Of a DNA stretch of 64,000 bases, positions 1-14,004 are shown one piece after another (the first letter of the stretch is position 1; every line of letters starts with the position of its first letter). The stretch is from assembly GCF_009617895.1 (NCBI RefSeq), contig NZ_BLAW01000001.1, positions 1 through 64,000 of the forward strand, written 5' to 3'. Below the pieces are notes generated by a model. That model did no database searches, was not told where the DNA came from, and was given only the letters and a program-made list of their open reading frames with translations. The position numbers and the translations under genes are program-made. Origin of the DNA: Prolixibacter sp. SD074 (GTDB lineage Bacteria; Bacteroidota; Bacteroidia; Bacteroidales; Prolixibacteraceae).

Positions 1-155
1 TTTTTGCTTTACAGGATAGGTTTCTATAGGAATTGGCGCTCAAATCATCAAACCTTTTAACGTTTTTTTGTTATGATACAGAATTGACAGGGTTTGAAAT
101 ATTGAGAATATTTAAATAAATTAATTAGATTTGAGAACAACTCACACCTATTACT

Positions 156-1469
156 ATGGACTATATCAAGGAAAAACTCCTAAAAAAGGGAATCAGGAGA
201 GACAAATTGTAAAAAAAACTGGCGAAGGAGCACGGTGATCTGCAGCTGGATACCGTTTCGATGGGCCAGGTGCTGACGGGCATGAAAGGCGTTACAAGTT
301 TGCTCACTGTTACTTCGAAGCTGGATCCGGAAAGCGGTATTCGTTTCCGGGGCTATTCGATCCCCGAATTGCAGGAGAAGCTTCCCAAGCTAAATCCGGA
401 AGGAGAACCTTTGCCGGAGGGCTTATTTTATTTTAATGTTATTGGACGAGCTGCCGACGGTTGAAGATGTTCAGTATTTGACAAACGAATGGACCAAGCG
501 GAATAAAGTTCCGGGGCACGTTTTCGATGTGATCAATGCTTTACCTCCTACCAGTAAGCCGATGACACAATTCAGTACTGGTATTATGGCTATGGCCACA
601 GAATCACTGTTTCAGAAAGCCTATCGTGAAGGTGTCCCGAAAGATGAATACTGGGATACAACTTATGAAGATGTCATGAATTTGATTGCCCAGTTGCCGA
701 CAATTGCCGCTTATATTTATCGGCGCAACTATCAGGGCGGTGACATCATTCCGCCAAATCCGAAACTCGATTGGGCAGCCAATTTTGCGCACATGATGGG
801 ATACGATAGTGAAGAAGTCTATCGTTTGTTCCGTTTGTACCTATTCCTACACGCTGACCATGAAGGAGGAAACGTATCGGCTCACACAACCCACCTGGTG
901 TCTTCAGCATTGAGTAATCCGTTTTATGCGTATGCCGCTGGTATGACAGGATTAGCAGGACCGCTTCATGGTTATGCCAATCAGGAAGTGATTCGCTGGA
1001 TAAAAGGTATGCTCGAAGAAATTGGGCCATGTGGATGTGCAGATGACGAAAAAAAGAAATTGCGAATTATGTGAAGAACTACATTTCAGAAGGAAAAGTA
1101 ATTCCCGGATTCGGACATGCTGTTTTGCGTGTAACTGATCCACGTTATACCGCTCAGAAAAAATTCGCAGAGAAGTACATTAAAGATGATCACCTGATTG
1201 ATGTGGTGAACTGCATGTATGAAGTCGTTCCTCCTGTATTGCAATCGCTGGGTAAGGTGAAAAATCCCTGGCCGAATGTGGATGCTTATTCCGGATCGCT
1301 TTTGACTCATTATGGTATCGACGAGTATTTCTTCTATACCGTGATGTTTGGTGTCAGCCGGGCTTTGGGCGTATTGGCTCAGTTGGTTTGGGACCGAATT
1401 TATGCGTTGCCTATCGAGCGTCCGAAATCACAAACCCTGCATTGGTTCAAAGAGCAGGCGGGCATATGA
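156..1469 (+). pseudogene. gltA: Citrate synthase, eukaryotic (mitochondrial) type, frame-disrupted
   Basis: Condenses oxaloacetate and acetyl-CoA to citrate, the first TCA-cycle step. Read across the breaks, the product is about 437 residues. It carries HADHEGGNVSAH, AGPLHGYANQEV (first catalytic His region), [17 protein letters not shown] (second His) and [11 protein letters not shown] (catalytic Asp), and ends with ERPKSQT. These blocks follow the animal mitochondrial enzyme much more closely than the E. coli type. The start at 156 is chosen because MDYIKEKLL... leads in frame into the conserved N-terminus. Three lesions are seen: an in-frame TAA at 210-212 next to an A-run, an extra base near 430-435, and a missing base in the A-run at 1049-1055. 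Net length stays divisible by three. Homopolymer-linked lesions in a central-metabolism gene suggest sequence error, but true decay cannot be excluded. Confidence 0.
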
Positions 1470-1540
1470 TAATACGATTGTTTTTATGAAAAGATGGGGG
1501 ATTGCTAAAATCCCCTATTTTTATATCAAAATTTTTGAAA

Positions 1541-3459
1541 ATGGCATTTCAGGGAATTCATGAATATATCGACCTTTTAGAGCGAAAAGGAGAGTTAATC
1601 AGAATTAGTGGGTACGTTAACCCGGTGTTGGAAATACCCGAAATTGTTGACAGGGTATCCAAATCACCCGAAGGGGGGAAAGCGCTGTTATTTGAAAATA
1701 CCGGGACTGATTTTCCGGTTCTGATTAACGCTTTTGGTTCAAATAACCGGATGGCGCTGGCGTTGGGTGCCGATAACCTGAATGCCATTGGCGACGAAAT
1801 TGAGTCGTTGTTTAAGAAACTGGTGAGCCCCAAAGCCGGTTTAATGGAAAAACTCCGGATGCTCCCCATGCTGGGGCAGATTTCTTCGTGGATGCCGAAA
1901 TCCGTATCCGGAAAAGGGAAATGCCAGGAAGTTGTAATGAAAGAGCCGGATATGGGGAAGTTACCGGTACTGACCTGCTGGCCGGCCGATGGCGGTCCGT
2001 TTGTTACGTTGCCTTGTTGTGTGGTGACCCGTGATCCGGAAACAGGCGTTCGCAATGTTGGAATGTACCGCATGCAGGTTTTTGGTCCGAATTTAACCGG
2101 AATGCACTGGCACAAACACAAAACCGGGGCACGCCATTTCAACGAGTATAAGAAAAGGGGCGAGCGCATGCCCATTTCCGTCGTCTTGGGCGGCGACCCG
2201 GCATACACGTATGCAGCCACTGCCCCGCTACCCGATAACATCGACGAGTACCTTCTAGCGGGCTTTTTACGAAAGAAAAGAGTGGAGCTGGTAAAATGTA
2301 TCACCAACGATCTGGAAATTCCCTCAAATGCCGATTTTGTTATCGAAGGATATGTAGACCCGGAAGAGGATTTTATCTGGGAAGGACCGTTTGGCGATCA
2401 CACTGGATTTTATTCGCTGGCCGACTGGTACCCCAAGTTTCATGTTACCTGTATAACCACCGGAAGGATGCCGTTTATCCGGCTACCATTGTTGGTATCC
2501 CTCCGCAGGAAGATGCGTACATCGGTCGCGCTACGGAGCGCATTTTCCTTAGCCCGATGAAGCTGACCATGATCCCGGAAATGGAAGACATGGAATTACA
2601 CCGGCGGGAGTTGCACACAACCTGGCCATTTCGAAAATTGATAAGACATTTGCCGGACAGGCAGCGAAGGTAATGAATGCCATGTGGGGCGCCGGCCATG
2701 ATGTTCAACAAAGTGATGATTGTGGCTGATGGCCAAACCGACATTCACAATTATCCTGAAATTGCCCGGATGGTGTCCCGGGTCGTCGATCCGGCACACG
2801 ACATTTATTTCACGCAAGGACCGATGGATGTGCTCGACCATTCTGCTTCTAAATTTGCGTACGGTTCCAAAATGGGTATCGATGCCACCCACAAGTACGA
2901 AGAGGAACTATATAACGAACTTGATAACTACTCCGTTCCGGCGAGTTCCGTTGTTTCTGTAAAAGACATAAAAAAGGAAATTCCGGAAGTACACGATATC
3001 AATGCCGGATTGCTCGATATGGGCATTTCGTTCGTGGTCGTGTCGGTTAAGAAAAATCAAACCGGGAATGGTGAAAGCGCTGGGTGAAAAGTTGACCGAA
3101 AACAAAGCATTCAAGGGAGTTAAATTCATTGCCATTGTTGATGAAGAGCTTGATATCCGTGACATGAATGCGGTGGGTTGGTATGTTTCGGGCAACATCG
3201 ATCCCAAACGCGATTCCCAAATCTTTGAAGGGGGAAGCGAAGAGATGTTTCTCACCTGGTACTGGACGGAACACGCAAATCCGGTTCGCTCGATAATTTC
3301 AAACGCGACTGGCCCAATCCGGTGGTCTCGTCCATGGAAACCATCCGGAAAGTGGATGAAATGTGGCCCAACCTTGGATTGGGTGAATTCATCGAATCGC
3401 CATCGTTACGATATATTCCCATTCAGAAAGGTGACGGAGCTATTGCCGGGGAAGAATGA
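1541..3459 (+). pseudogene. UbiD-family prenylated-FMN decarboxylase, multiply frameshifted
   Basis: Members of the UbiD family remove a carboxylate from aromatic or unsaturated acids using prenylated FMN, often in quinone synthesis. Start at the ATG of MAFQGIHEYIDLLERKGELI, the usual family N-terminus; a longer upstream reading adds a non-conserved tail. The core EGPFGDHTGFYSLADWYP holds the first catalytic Glu, with Asp at the second acidic position. It is followed by YPATIVGIPPQEDAYIGRAT. The reading frame must change near 2455, 2595, 2695, 3060 and 3280 to keep the conserved protein, which ends at the TGA at 3457-3459 (about 640 residues). The UbiA-type prenyltransferase at 37950-38810 is a possible pathway partner, for example in menaquinone synthesis, but this is inference. 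Confidence 0.
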
Positions 3460-3480
3460 GCCGATAATCCGGGTCCAAAA

Positions 3481-4658
3481 TCATTCAATCACACCCGAAC
3501 CAATTTGCTCATCGTCGGTGTACCAGGCTACAAACTGCCCGGCTGTAATGCCGCGCTGTTCTTCTTCGAAAATAACGTAGAGGCCTTCTTCGCGCATGTA
3601 CATCCGTCCTTTTTCGAGAGGCTGACGATACCGTATCCGGAAGAGAAAATCCTTTTCTTCTCCCACCGGAATTTCCAGGTCGGGTCTAATCCAGTGAGTA
3701 TCTTCTTTGGGAACAAACAGCCCGGGACGGTACAGCCCGGGATGTGATTTTCCTTCGCCCACATAAATAATGTTCCGGTTAATGTCGGTGGCCAACACGA
3801 AGAGAGGTTCAGCATAACCGCCTATATTCAATCCTTTCCGTTGCCCGATGGTATAAAACTGGGCACCGTTGTGCTCGCCGATTACTTTCCCGTTCCACGG
3901 TTTGTAAGGGAAGGCATAGCATAGTTTTTTGAAATTGTCCGGTGTTTTTTCCACTCCCTTTTTCCGGGCCATAAAGTTGGCCGGAATTTCAATCACGTTG
4001 CCCTTTTTCGGTTCCAGCTTTTGCTGAAGAAAACGGGCAAGTCCACTTTTCCCACAAAGCAGATTCCCTGTGAATCCTTTCGTTCGGCAGTTATCAATCC
4101 CTGTTCACGGGCAATTTCACGCACATCAGGCTTCAGCAAATGGCCTATCGGGAATATGGACTTAGCCAGTTGTTCCTGGTTGAGCTGACACAGGAAATAA
4201 CTCTGGTCCTTGTTTGGGTCGGAACCGGCCAGCAGCAAGCGATAGTATGTTTTTCCATCCTTCACTACCTCGGCTTTCCGGCAATAATGTCCGGTGGCCA
4301 CGTAGTCGGCACCCAGTTCCATAGCCTTTTCCATGAACATGTCGAACTTGATTTCGCGATTGCAGAGCACGTCCGGGTTGGGCGTATGCCCTTTCCCGTA
4401 CTCCTCGAACATATAATCGACTACCCTTTTCCGGTAGAAATCCGACAAATCGACTACGTGGAAGGGGATATCCAGCTTTTTGGCAATCATCTCTGCAAAG
4501 GTGATATCATCCTCCCAGGTACAACTCGCCCGTCCGGTGCGTTCTTTCCAGTTAATCATGAACACACCAATCACTTCATAACCTTGCTGCTTGAGCAGGT
4601 ATGCGGCAACGCTCGAATCGACGCCGCCCGATAATCCGACTACAACTTTTTCCTTCAT
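3481..4658 (-). pseudogene. mnmA: tRNA 2-thiouridylase MnmA, one frameshift
   Basis: Thiolates U34 of Lys, Glu and Gln tRNAs in the cytoplasm, taking sulfur from a persulfide relay and activating the base with ATP. The N-terminal PP-loop [15 protein letters not shown] is present, as are the two catalytic cysteines in [13 protein letters not shown] and DSQGICFVG. The C-terminal barrel begins near [15 protein letters not shown]. One base is missing near 4041-4045, which splits the gene into a 221-residue and a 171-residue part. Joined, it is about 392 residues, close to the family length. It converges on the UbiD-family gene with only 21 bp between them. The gene is normally conserved and this is a single indel in an indel-rich stretch, so sequence error is the likelier cause. 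Confidence 0.
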
Positions 4659-4737
4659 GCGTAATAAAAATCAGCGCAAAGGTATTCTTTTTAAAAGAAT
4701 TGACAACGAATGAATGGGGAGGCGTTGAGCGCTTAAC

Positions 4738-5743
4738 CTAGATATAATCGATGATGTGGTGATGGCAATTGGTGCAGTTCCCTTTTTTATCGAGTCCGGA
4801 AATCTCGGTGTAGTAACCTGATCGGTCGATGACCCGCTGGTGGCATTTACTGCAGAAAGTAGAGCTGCGGCGGTCATCCCCTACATTTCCCAAGTAAACG
4901 TAATTCAAATGCCGCACAGCGATTTCAAATAAATCGAGTAGCGTATTCACCGGTGTGGCTGCAATGTTCTGTTTGAAAGCAGGGAAATAGCGGGATAGAT
5001 GCAGTGGCGTATCTTTTCCGGTTTCCCCGGCTATCCAGCGAACCATCTCTTCAAATTCATCAAAGTCATCGTTCATCCCGGGAATGACCAGTTGGTCAGC
5101 TCCAGATGGCTCTCAGATTGCGCAATGATGCGGATGCTGTTCTTCACGGGTTCCAGTCTGGCACGCGTCATTTTGTGATAAAAGTTCTCCGAAAAGGCTT
5201 TCAGATCGACATTGAAAGCGTCGATATAGGGCAGAAGCCTTAACAGAGGAGCCTTGTTGATGTAGCCATTGGTCACCATCACGGTTTTCAAACGCGTATT
5301 CAGCGCCCGTTTGGAAATTTCGTACATGTATTCATAAGCAATACCGGGTTCGCTGTAGGTAAAAGCAATTCCGAGGTTGTCCTCATCGCTTAGCGCAATC
5401 TGTACCAACTCTTCGGTTGAAATAATTTAAAGTTGTCAAATTCGTCGGGCGATACCTGCGAGATACGGTAGTTCTGGCAAAACGAACACTTCAGGTTACA
5501 GCCAATGGTGCCAATGGAGAGGATTTTACTTCCGGGATAGAAGTGATAGAGCGGCTTCTTCTCGATAGGGTCGGAACCGTATGCGGCTACCTTCTCAAAA
5601 ATTTCGGTATACAAGTCTCCGCCCACATTTTTCCGAACCCGGCAGGCCCCGCGTTTCCCTTCATTTATGATGCAGTAGTGTGGGCATAACTTACACCGGA
5701 CAATGTTCTGGCCCGCCCTTTCGTAATACAACGCATTCTTCAT
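4738..5743 (-). pseudogene. amrS: AmmeMemoRadiSam-system radical SAM enzyme AmrS, frameshifted
   Basis: Radical-SAM protein of the AMMECR1/Memo/radical-SAM trio; its substrate is not established. Seen: an N-terminal cysteine cluster (CKLCPHYC, GACRVR), the cluster-binding CNLKCSFC near residue 78, the SAM-domain stretch LGIAFTYSEPGIAYEYMYE, VTNGYINKAPL, and a C-terminal rubredoxin-like pair CSKCHQRV / CTNCHHHI. Frame changes are needed near 5413 (after NFKLFQ) and near 5085, where a base is missing before IPGMNDDFDEFEEM. The three parts together give about 335 residues, the normal length. It is divergent from hydE with about 170 bp between them. Neither AMMECR1 nor Memo genes are seen as separate neighbours. 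Confidence 0.
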
Positions 5744-5912
5744 GGGGGATGAATATTGTGTTCGTCACTTATCATCAACAATTCAGATTGGCTGGTAGTT
5801 CAATCGGTCTTCCTGTAAAGAAACAGGCAGACTATCAAAATTTGGGCGAAGTTGCCGGAAGAAAATCATATCTTACTATGAAAGATTATGGTATTTTTAC
5901 CGCACCGTAACC

Positions 5913-7010
5913 ATGAATGATATCGATAACATATTAGCACAGTCCGGTTTTTCCCGTGAGGAAATCATCCGCCTGCTTTCGCTGGAAGGAGAGGCGAAGA
6001 TGAACCTTTTCAGGAAAGCTGCCGAAGTGAAAGCTGAACACACCGGGCATGAAGTTTACTTTCGCGGCTTGGTGGAGTTTCAAACGTATGCGATAAAAAA
6101 CTGCTACTATTGCGGCATCCGGAAGGATAATGACGGGGTGCATCGCTACAACCTTTCCGATGAGGACATTCTGACAGCGGCCGTTTTGCCTGGGAGAATC
6201 GCTACGGTTCGTTGGTGTTACAATCGGGAGAATTAGCCTCACCTGCGTTTGCCAACCGGGTAGAAAACCTGTTGCGCGAAATCAAGCGGTTGAGCAATGG
6301 CGAGCTTGGCATCACCATATCGCTGGGCGAACAATCGCCCGAAGTGTACCGCCGCTGGTTCGAAGCTGGCGCACACCGCTATCTGCTGCGCATCGAGTCA
6401 TCAACTCCGGAACTGTACCGACGAATCCATCCAAACGATTCATTACATGATTTTGATACTCGTTTTAGCCTGCCTGCAGTCGCTGCAGGAAACCGGTTAC
6501 CAGACCGGCACCGGTGTGATGATTGGCCTGCCTTTTCAAACCCTCGAAAATCTGGCCGATGACCTGCTCTTTTTTTAAAACTTTCGATATCGACATGGTA
6601 GGCATGGGGCCGTATCTCGAGCATGCCGAAACGCCTCTGTATGCATTTCGCGATACATTTGATGCCATTGCAACACCGCTTTGAGCTTTCGCTGAAAATG
6701 ATTGCCGTTTTGCGATTGCTCATGCCCGACATCAACATTGCGGCGGCAACAGCGTTGCAGGCCATCGATCCGCTGGGGCGTGAAAAAGCTGTGAAAGTGG
6801 GTGCCAATGTGATTATGCCCAATATTACCCCCGGCATGTATCGCAAACGATTACGCACTTTACCAGAACAAGCCCTGTGTTGGGGAGGAACCGGAACAGT
6901 GCAAAGGGTGCCTGGATGCCCGCATTGCGCTGGCCGAAGGAGTGATTGGCTATGGCAAGTGGGGCGATTCACTTCATTTTCAAAAGCGGATGAAGGTTTC
7001 CTCCCGGTAG
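5913..7010 (+). pseudogene. hydE: [FeFe]-hydrogenase maturase HydE, multiply frameshifted
   Basis: Radical-SAM maturase that works with HydG and HydF to build the 2Fe subcluster of the [FeFe]-hydrogenase H-cluster. Conserved blocks, spread over different frames: VEFQTYAIKNCYYCGIRKDN, RRWFEAGAHRYLLRIESST, QTGTGVMIGLPFQTLEN, DIDMVGMGPYLEHAETPL, INIAAATALQAIDPLGREKA, KVGANVIMPNITPGMYR, and EGVIGYGKWGDSLHFQ. It ends at the TAG at 7008-7010 (about 366 residues; family about 350). Breaks lie near 6195, 6460, 6575, 6660 and 6860. The first Cys of the CX3CX2C motif reads as Ala (GCG); a compensating pair of indels (TATTGCATA to TATGCGATA) would explain this. HydG and two HydA genes lie 9-18 kb downstream on the other strand, so a working HydE is expected in this organism. 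Confidence 0.
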
Positions 7011-7320
7011 TACTTTACATTTTTTCCGTACAACAATTCTCCTGTCCATGCCGCGTGGTGTGGCGAACTGTGGAAAGGTTATCGATGTGTGGAATTTAAT
7101 TCCACAAAGTGTGGAATCTGTCCCACAACCCTTATAGAACTTGCCGAGCCGGTATTTTCCCGAATAATATTTATTAGTCTATTCCCGGTTGATTTCTAAT
7201 TGCTTATGTCGGGTTGTTCAGGTAGGGAAATATCGCTGAAAGTTTTGGCATAATATTCCCTTATTAGTTAACAGGTGATTTGATATTAATTATTGGACGA
7301 AAACGAAAGTGAATAAAGAA
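7011..7320. other. Intergenic region with operator-like palindromes
   Basis: 310 bp between hydE and the lipoprotein gene with no coding sequence that I can support. It holds the palindromes described at 7088-7127 and is otherwise AT-rich. Confidence 0.
7088..7127. promoter_or_regulatory. Tandem palindromes, candidate regulator-binding sites
   Basis: 7088-7106 is a perfect 19-bp palindrome, TGTGGAATTTAATTCCACA (9-bp arms, one central base). At 7110-7127 a second, weaker one follows, TGTGG-N8-CCACA, and a half-site TGTGGAAA lies just upstream near 7072. The repeated TGTGGAA/TTCCACA half-sites with about 22-bp spacing look like binding sites for a dimeric regulator. They lie about 200 bp upstream of the lipoprotein gene at 7321. 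No convincing sigma-54 or TAnnTTTG box was found with them, so the target gene is uncertain. Confidence 0.
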
Positions 7321-8190
7321 ATGAGGAAGCTAGTTATTATTTTGCTCGTGTTGCCTTTTTTTACGGCATGTAATCAAAAGGAATTAAAAAAGTTGAAGGA
7401 AGAAAATGCACAACTGACCCAAATAGCGCAGAAGCGTGATTCCACCATCAACGATTTTGTTGAATCGTTTCAGGCCATTGCTGCCAACCTCGATTCAATT
7501 AAGGTAAAAGAGAAATTGATTTCGGTACAGGCTGCGGGAGAACAGACTGCTGATTCAAAAACGCAGGTGTTGAATGATTTGAATTTGGTGAAAAGCCAGC
7601 TGAATAAGAATAAAGCTGATTTGGCCGATTTGAACAATAAACTGAAAAATAGTTGGTACCGCAATTCAAAACTGAAGAAATTGACTGAAAGTCTGCAGAG
7701 ACAGATTCAGGAAAAAGAGGAGTCGGTTGCTAACCTGACATCTCAGGTTGCTGCTCTGAACGGAAAAGTGGATAACCTGAATGGACAGGTTGCCGAGTTG
7801 AAATGATACAGTTCAATCGCTCTCTGCAGAAAATCAGTTGAAAGGAAAATTACTGAACGAAAAGACAGATAGACTTCATACCGCTTACTACGTAACCGGT
7901 ACGACAAAGGAGCTGAGGGATCAGCATGTTATTTCAGCCACAGGAGGCTTACTGGGAATTGGAAGGACAAACAAGTTAAACGACCAAATCGATCCGTCGA
8001 AATTTACGGCCATCGATATCACCAAGACGACAACGATTCCGGTGAATGGGAGAAAATCAACATGGTAACAGCACACCCGGCTGACTCGTACAAAATCGAG
8101 CAAAAGGACAACGAAGTTGAAGCCATCACGATTACAAACCCTGAAGAATTCTGGAAAGCTTCCAGGTATTTGGTCGTGGCTGAAAGATAA
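7321..8190 (+). pseudogene. Coiled-coil lipoprotein of unknown function, two frameshifts
   Basis: Not recognised as a named family. The ATG at 7321 is preferred over an in-frame GTG at 7309 because it opens a clean lipoprotein signal: MRKLVIILLVLPFFTAC, with Cys as the lipidation site. After that comes a long heptad-rich coiled coil (LKKLKEENAQLTQIAQKRD; later QIQEKEESVANLTSQVAALN). A C-terminal globular part has TAYYVTGTTKELRDQHVI, GGLLGIGRTNKL and ITITNPEEFWKASRYLVV. An extra A near 7803 and a missing A in the run near 8055 break the frame; corrected length is about 289 residues. It is probably an envelope protein anchored in the periplasm or outer membrane. Bacteroidota have many similar proteins with GTTKEL...GLLG motifs, but no function can be given. 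Confidence 0.
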
Positions 8191-8216
8191 TTATTAGGTT
8201 TTAAGATTGGTTTCTC

Positions 8217-8246
8217 AAAAGAGCATCCCGCCCGGGATGCTCTTTT
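8217..8246 (+). terminator. Rho-independent terminator
   Basis: Perfect 14-bp stem (AAAAGAGCATCCCG with its complement) and a tight loop, ending in TTTT. It lies 26 bp after the lipoprotein gene. Confidence 0.
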
Positions 8247-8378
8247 AGTTTGTAGCCGGTAACAAAAAAAACGTTGCCCAGCTCTAGTCAATTTCCGAGG
8301 GGCAGATTACCACGCCGTGTAATTAACCAACCAAGCGGATTGGAAAGGGAATTTTTATATCGTAAAGCTTTAGAATGC

Positions 8379-9448
8379 CTATGGCATTTTATAGACCAAT
8401 GAATTAATATTCATTCCAGCCCCAACAGAAGCAAACACCAGTATGTTTCCATTTGTCACCTTCTGATCAGTCAATTGGTTATCAAGTAGCAAACTAAGCA
8501 AAGTAGGAATCGTTGCCACCGAACTATTTCCGAGTTCGGCTATGGTCATTGGCATAATATGTTTAGGAATTTCTTTTTTATTATAGAGCTTGAACAAGCC
8601 TGTCAGTATGGCATCGTCCATTTTGGCATTCGCCTGATGTATCAATACTTTATCTATCTGTTCCAATTCTATTTTTGCTTTTTCAAGGGCTTCTTTTACA
8701 ACCATCGGAACCGTATTTAATGCATATTCATAATTTACGCCCATGCATTTTTAAAAATAATTCATTCCCTTGATAATCCGGGTTGTTCGATTTGCCCATC
8801 CGAAGCAGGAAAATGATTTAACATATCTGATCGGGAAGCGTGGGAGAGAATTCCAACAGGCTCATCACTCTCAATCGCTTCCAGAATGGTCGCGCCGGCA
8901 CCGTCAGAATAAATCATACTATCTCTGTCGTATGGGTCGGATATGCGTGAGAGGGTTTCCGCCCCTATTATTAACGCCCTTTTTGCATCACCGGATCGAA
9001 GGAAATAATCTGCCTGTATCATACCCATGAGCCATCCGGGACAACCAAAAGGCACATCAAATGCGATGGTTTTTGGGTTTTCGATACCTAATTTATTTTT
9101 AACCCGGGCTGCCAGGCTGGGAAGCAGGTCTGACTTTCGATTATTATTTTGTACATCCCCGAAATTATGTGCGACAATAATATAATCAAGGCTTTCTTTA
9201 TTAACCCCTGAATTTAGGATAGCATCTTTTGCTGCAAAAGATGCTATATCAGAAGCTTGCAGGTCGCAGTAACATACTTCGTTCTCTGATCCCAGTTATT
9301 TTCTCAAATTTTTTATTATTTCTTCATTCGGGTATTTATTTATTCCCATCAGAATCATAAAATTCATTATGCAGAAAATCTTCATTTAATACTCTTTTTT
9401 CAGGGATATAATATCCTGAACCTTTATAACAGAATATCGCTTTTTCAT
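8379..9448 (-). pseudogene. 3-oxoacyl-ACP synthase III (FabH-like ketosynthase), frameshifted
   Basis: Condenses an acyl-CoA starter with malonyl-ACP in fatty-acid or related synthesis. The Cys-His-Asn triad is present: Cys in VPFGCPGWLMG, His in VLIHQANAKM, Asn in ELGNSSVAT. The N-terminal start is set at ATG 9446-9448 (MKK..IFCYKGSGYYIPE after one corrected base), followed by LNEDFLHNEFYDSDG, a usual N-terminus of this Bacteroidota subfamily. Frame changes are needed near 9442, 9370, 9290, 9060 and 8760-8735. Once they are corrected there is no missing segment (about 356 residues, normal for the family). It is more likely a specialised FabH paralog than the main one, but the sequence alone does not decide this. 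Confidence 0.
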
Positions 9449-9552
9449 TCGTTGTATTATAATCCACGTCAACAAAATTAATTCGTGGGGAGTAAAACTA
9501 CAATATATCTTCATATTAATTCGCTCTTGGAAGCATATTTGTAATTTATCCG

Positions 9553-9738
9553 AATCTTGGGGACAGCCCGGGGCAACACGATAATTATTCACCCGTCATC
9601 AACGATATACTGCGATCTTTCGGAGGAAATGGAGGAAGCGTTTAAGATACCGGATACAAATGTGCGCCTGGGGTTGGACCGGAAGATGTTGAGGATATGA
9701 AAGAAGACATTCAGCAGGCGTTGGATAAATTAACGTAA
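9553..9738 (+). pseudogene. 3' remnant of an O-acetylhomoserine sulfhydrylase-like gene
   Basis: Reading across two or three frame changes gives ATR..IIHPSSTIYCDLSEEE, MEEAFKIPDTNVRLG and VGPEDVEDMKEDIQQALDKL, then TAA at 9736-9738. This matches the C-terminus of Cys/Met-metabolism PLP enzymes (conserved IHPxST...VRLSVGxEDxEDxxxDxxQAL pattern). Only about 60 residues remain. The PLP-lysine domain is absent, since the sequence upstream runs directly into the FabH-like gene's 5' side. The identification is by motif only and is moderately sure. Confidence 0.
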
Positions 9739-9809
9739 AAATTCGACAGAAAGACCAGCGGCGAAATGTTGCCACTTTAATACTACCTTTGCCTCCATAA
9801 ATCATAGCG

Positions 9810-10512
9810 ATGCAGGAAAAACAGACCTCAGTTAAACGGCCTTCAAAGAAACACGAACCCAAGGGATTAACCATTCTTTATGAGGATCGGGATATTTTGG
9901 TAGTCAATAAGATGAATGGTTTGCTCACGATGAGTACCGCCAGGGAAAAGGAGAATACCGCTTATTTTCTGCTGACCGACTATGTGAAAAAAGGAAATCC
10001 CCGCTCTAAGAGCCGGATATTTATTGTACATCGGCTGGACAGGGAAACCTCCGGAGTATTGGTTTTGCGAAGAGTGAACCCGCCAAACGGTATTTACAGG
10101 ATAACTGGGCAACGTTTCATAAAACGTATTACGCGGTTGTTCACGGTCAGCTGGCCGAAAAAGAAGGCATCATTACCTTTATTTGGTGGAGAACCAGTTG
10201 CACCGGATGTACTCCATCAATAATCCGAAAGGGAAAGTTTTCGAAAACCGGTTACCGGGTCGTCAGGGAATCGGACCAGCTTAGCTTGCTGGAAATCGAT
10301 CTTTTTACCGGAACGAAGAACCAGATCAGGGTCCAGTTTTCGGAAGAGGGACATCCGGTGGCCGGCGATAAAATGTACGGAGTAAAAGATCGAGGCGTCA
10401 AACGACTGGCGCTCCATTCGGCTTCCTTAAAGCTGACCCACCCATTTACGAAAGAAACCATGGTTTTGAGACGGATATTCCGGCCTACTTCAAAGTGTTA
10501 TTGAAGCATTAG
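9810..10512 (+). pseudogene. RluA-family rRNA/tRNA pseudouridine synthase, frameshifted
   Basis: Isomerises uridine to pseudouridine in RNA. The catalytic block HRLDRETSGVLV is intact, with the nucleophilic Asp. It follows LTILYEDRDILVVNKMNGLL, the standard RluA N-terminal strand pair, and an Arg/Lys-rich leader without an S4 domain. Further blocks are TYYAVVHGQL, LLEIDLFTGTKNQIRVQF and HPVAGDKMYG, ending FETDIPAYFKVLLKH and the TAG at 10510-10512. Frame changes are needed near 10075, 10180 and 10467. Corrected length is about 234 residues, short for RluA/RluD but normal for small Bacteroidota members. The target uridine cannot be told. Confidence 0.
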
Positions 10513-10789
10513 GTCTTTCATGAGGTAGAAGGTATTTCTCCCAAACTATCGTTTCACTATTTCCTCGTTAACTTTCACTCTATTCAGGACTTTTATCTGG
10601 ACGCTACCGGGAATACCGAGCGAGACTTGAAACATTCCTTGTTCTCTTCCTAAATCTTTCAATGAAAGGAGAAGTTGTATCTCATTCGATGTGGAGAAAT
10701 TTGACTAACGCAAACTGGTAGGTACTGGTTGGATATTTGCGCCAAACTTCTTATTTTACACACTCAAAACAGTACATAAATCCTGCCTA

Positions 10790-13996
<3,207 letters not shown>

Positions 13997-14004
13997 ATCA
14001 CGGT

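Noticed and set aside
1558-2307. 249-residue minus-strand frame inside the UbiD-family gene
   Set aside because: Antisense to well-conserved UbiD blocks; low-complexity Ser/Pro-rich product.
7230-7262. Sigma-54 promoter upstream of the lipoprotein gene (TTTTGGCATAATATTCCC)
   Set aside because: The GG half is present but the GC of the -12 element is missing.
156-8190. Programmed frameshifting or recoded stops as an explanation for the broken genes
   Set aside because: The breaks differ in direction and sequence context, occur in unrelated genes and often sit in homopolymers; no common slippery site or structure was seen.
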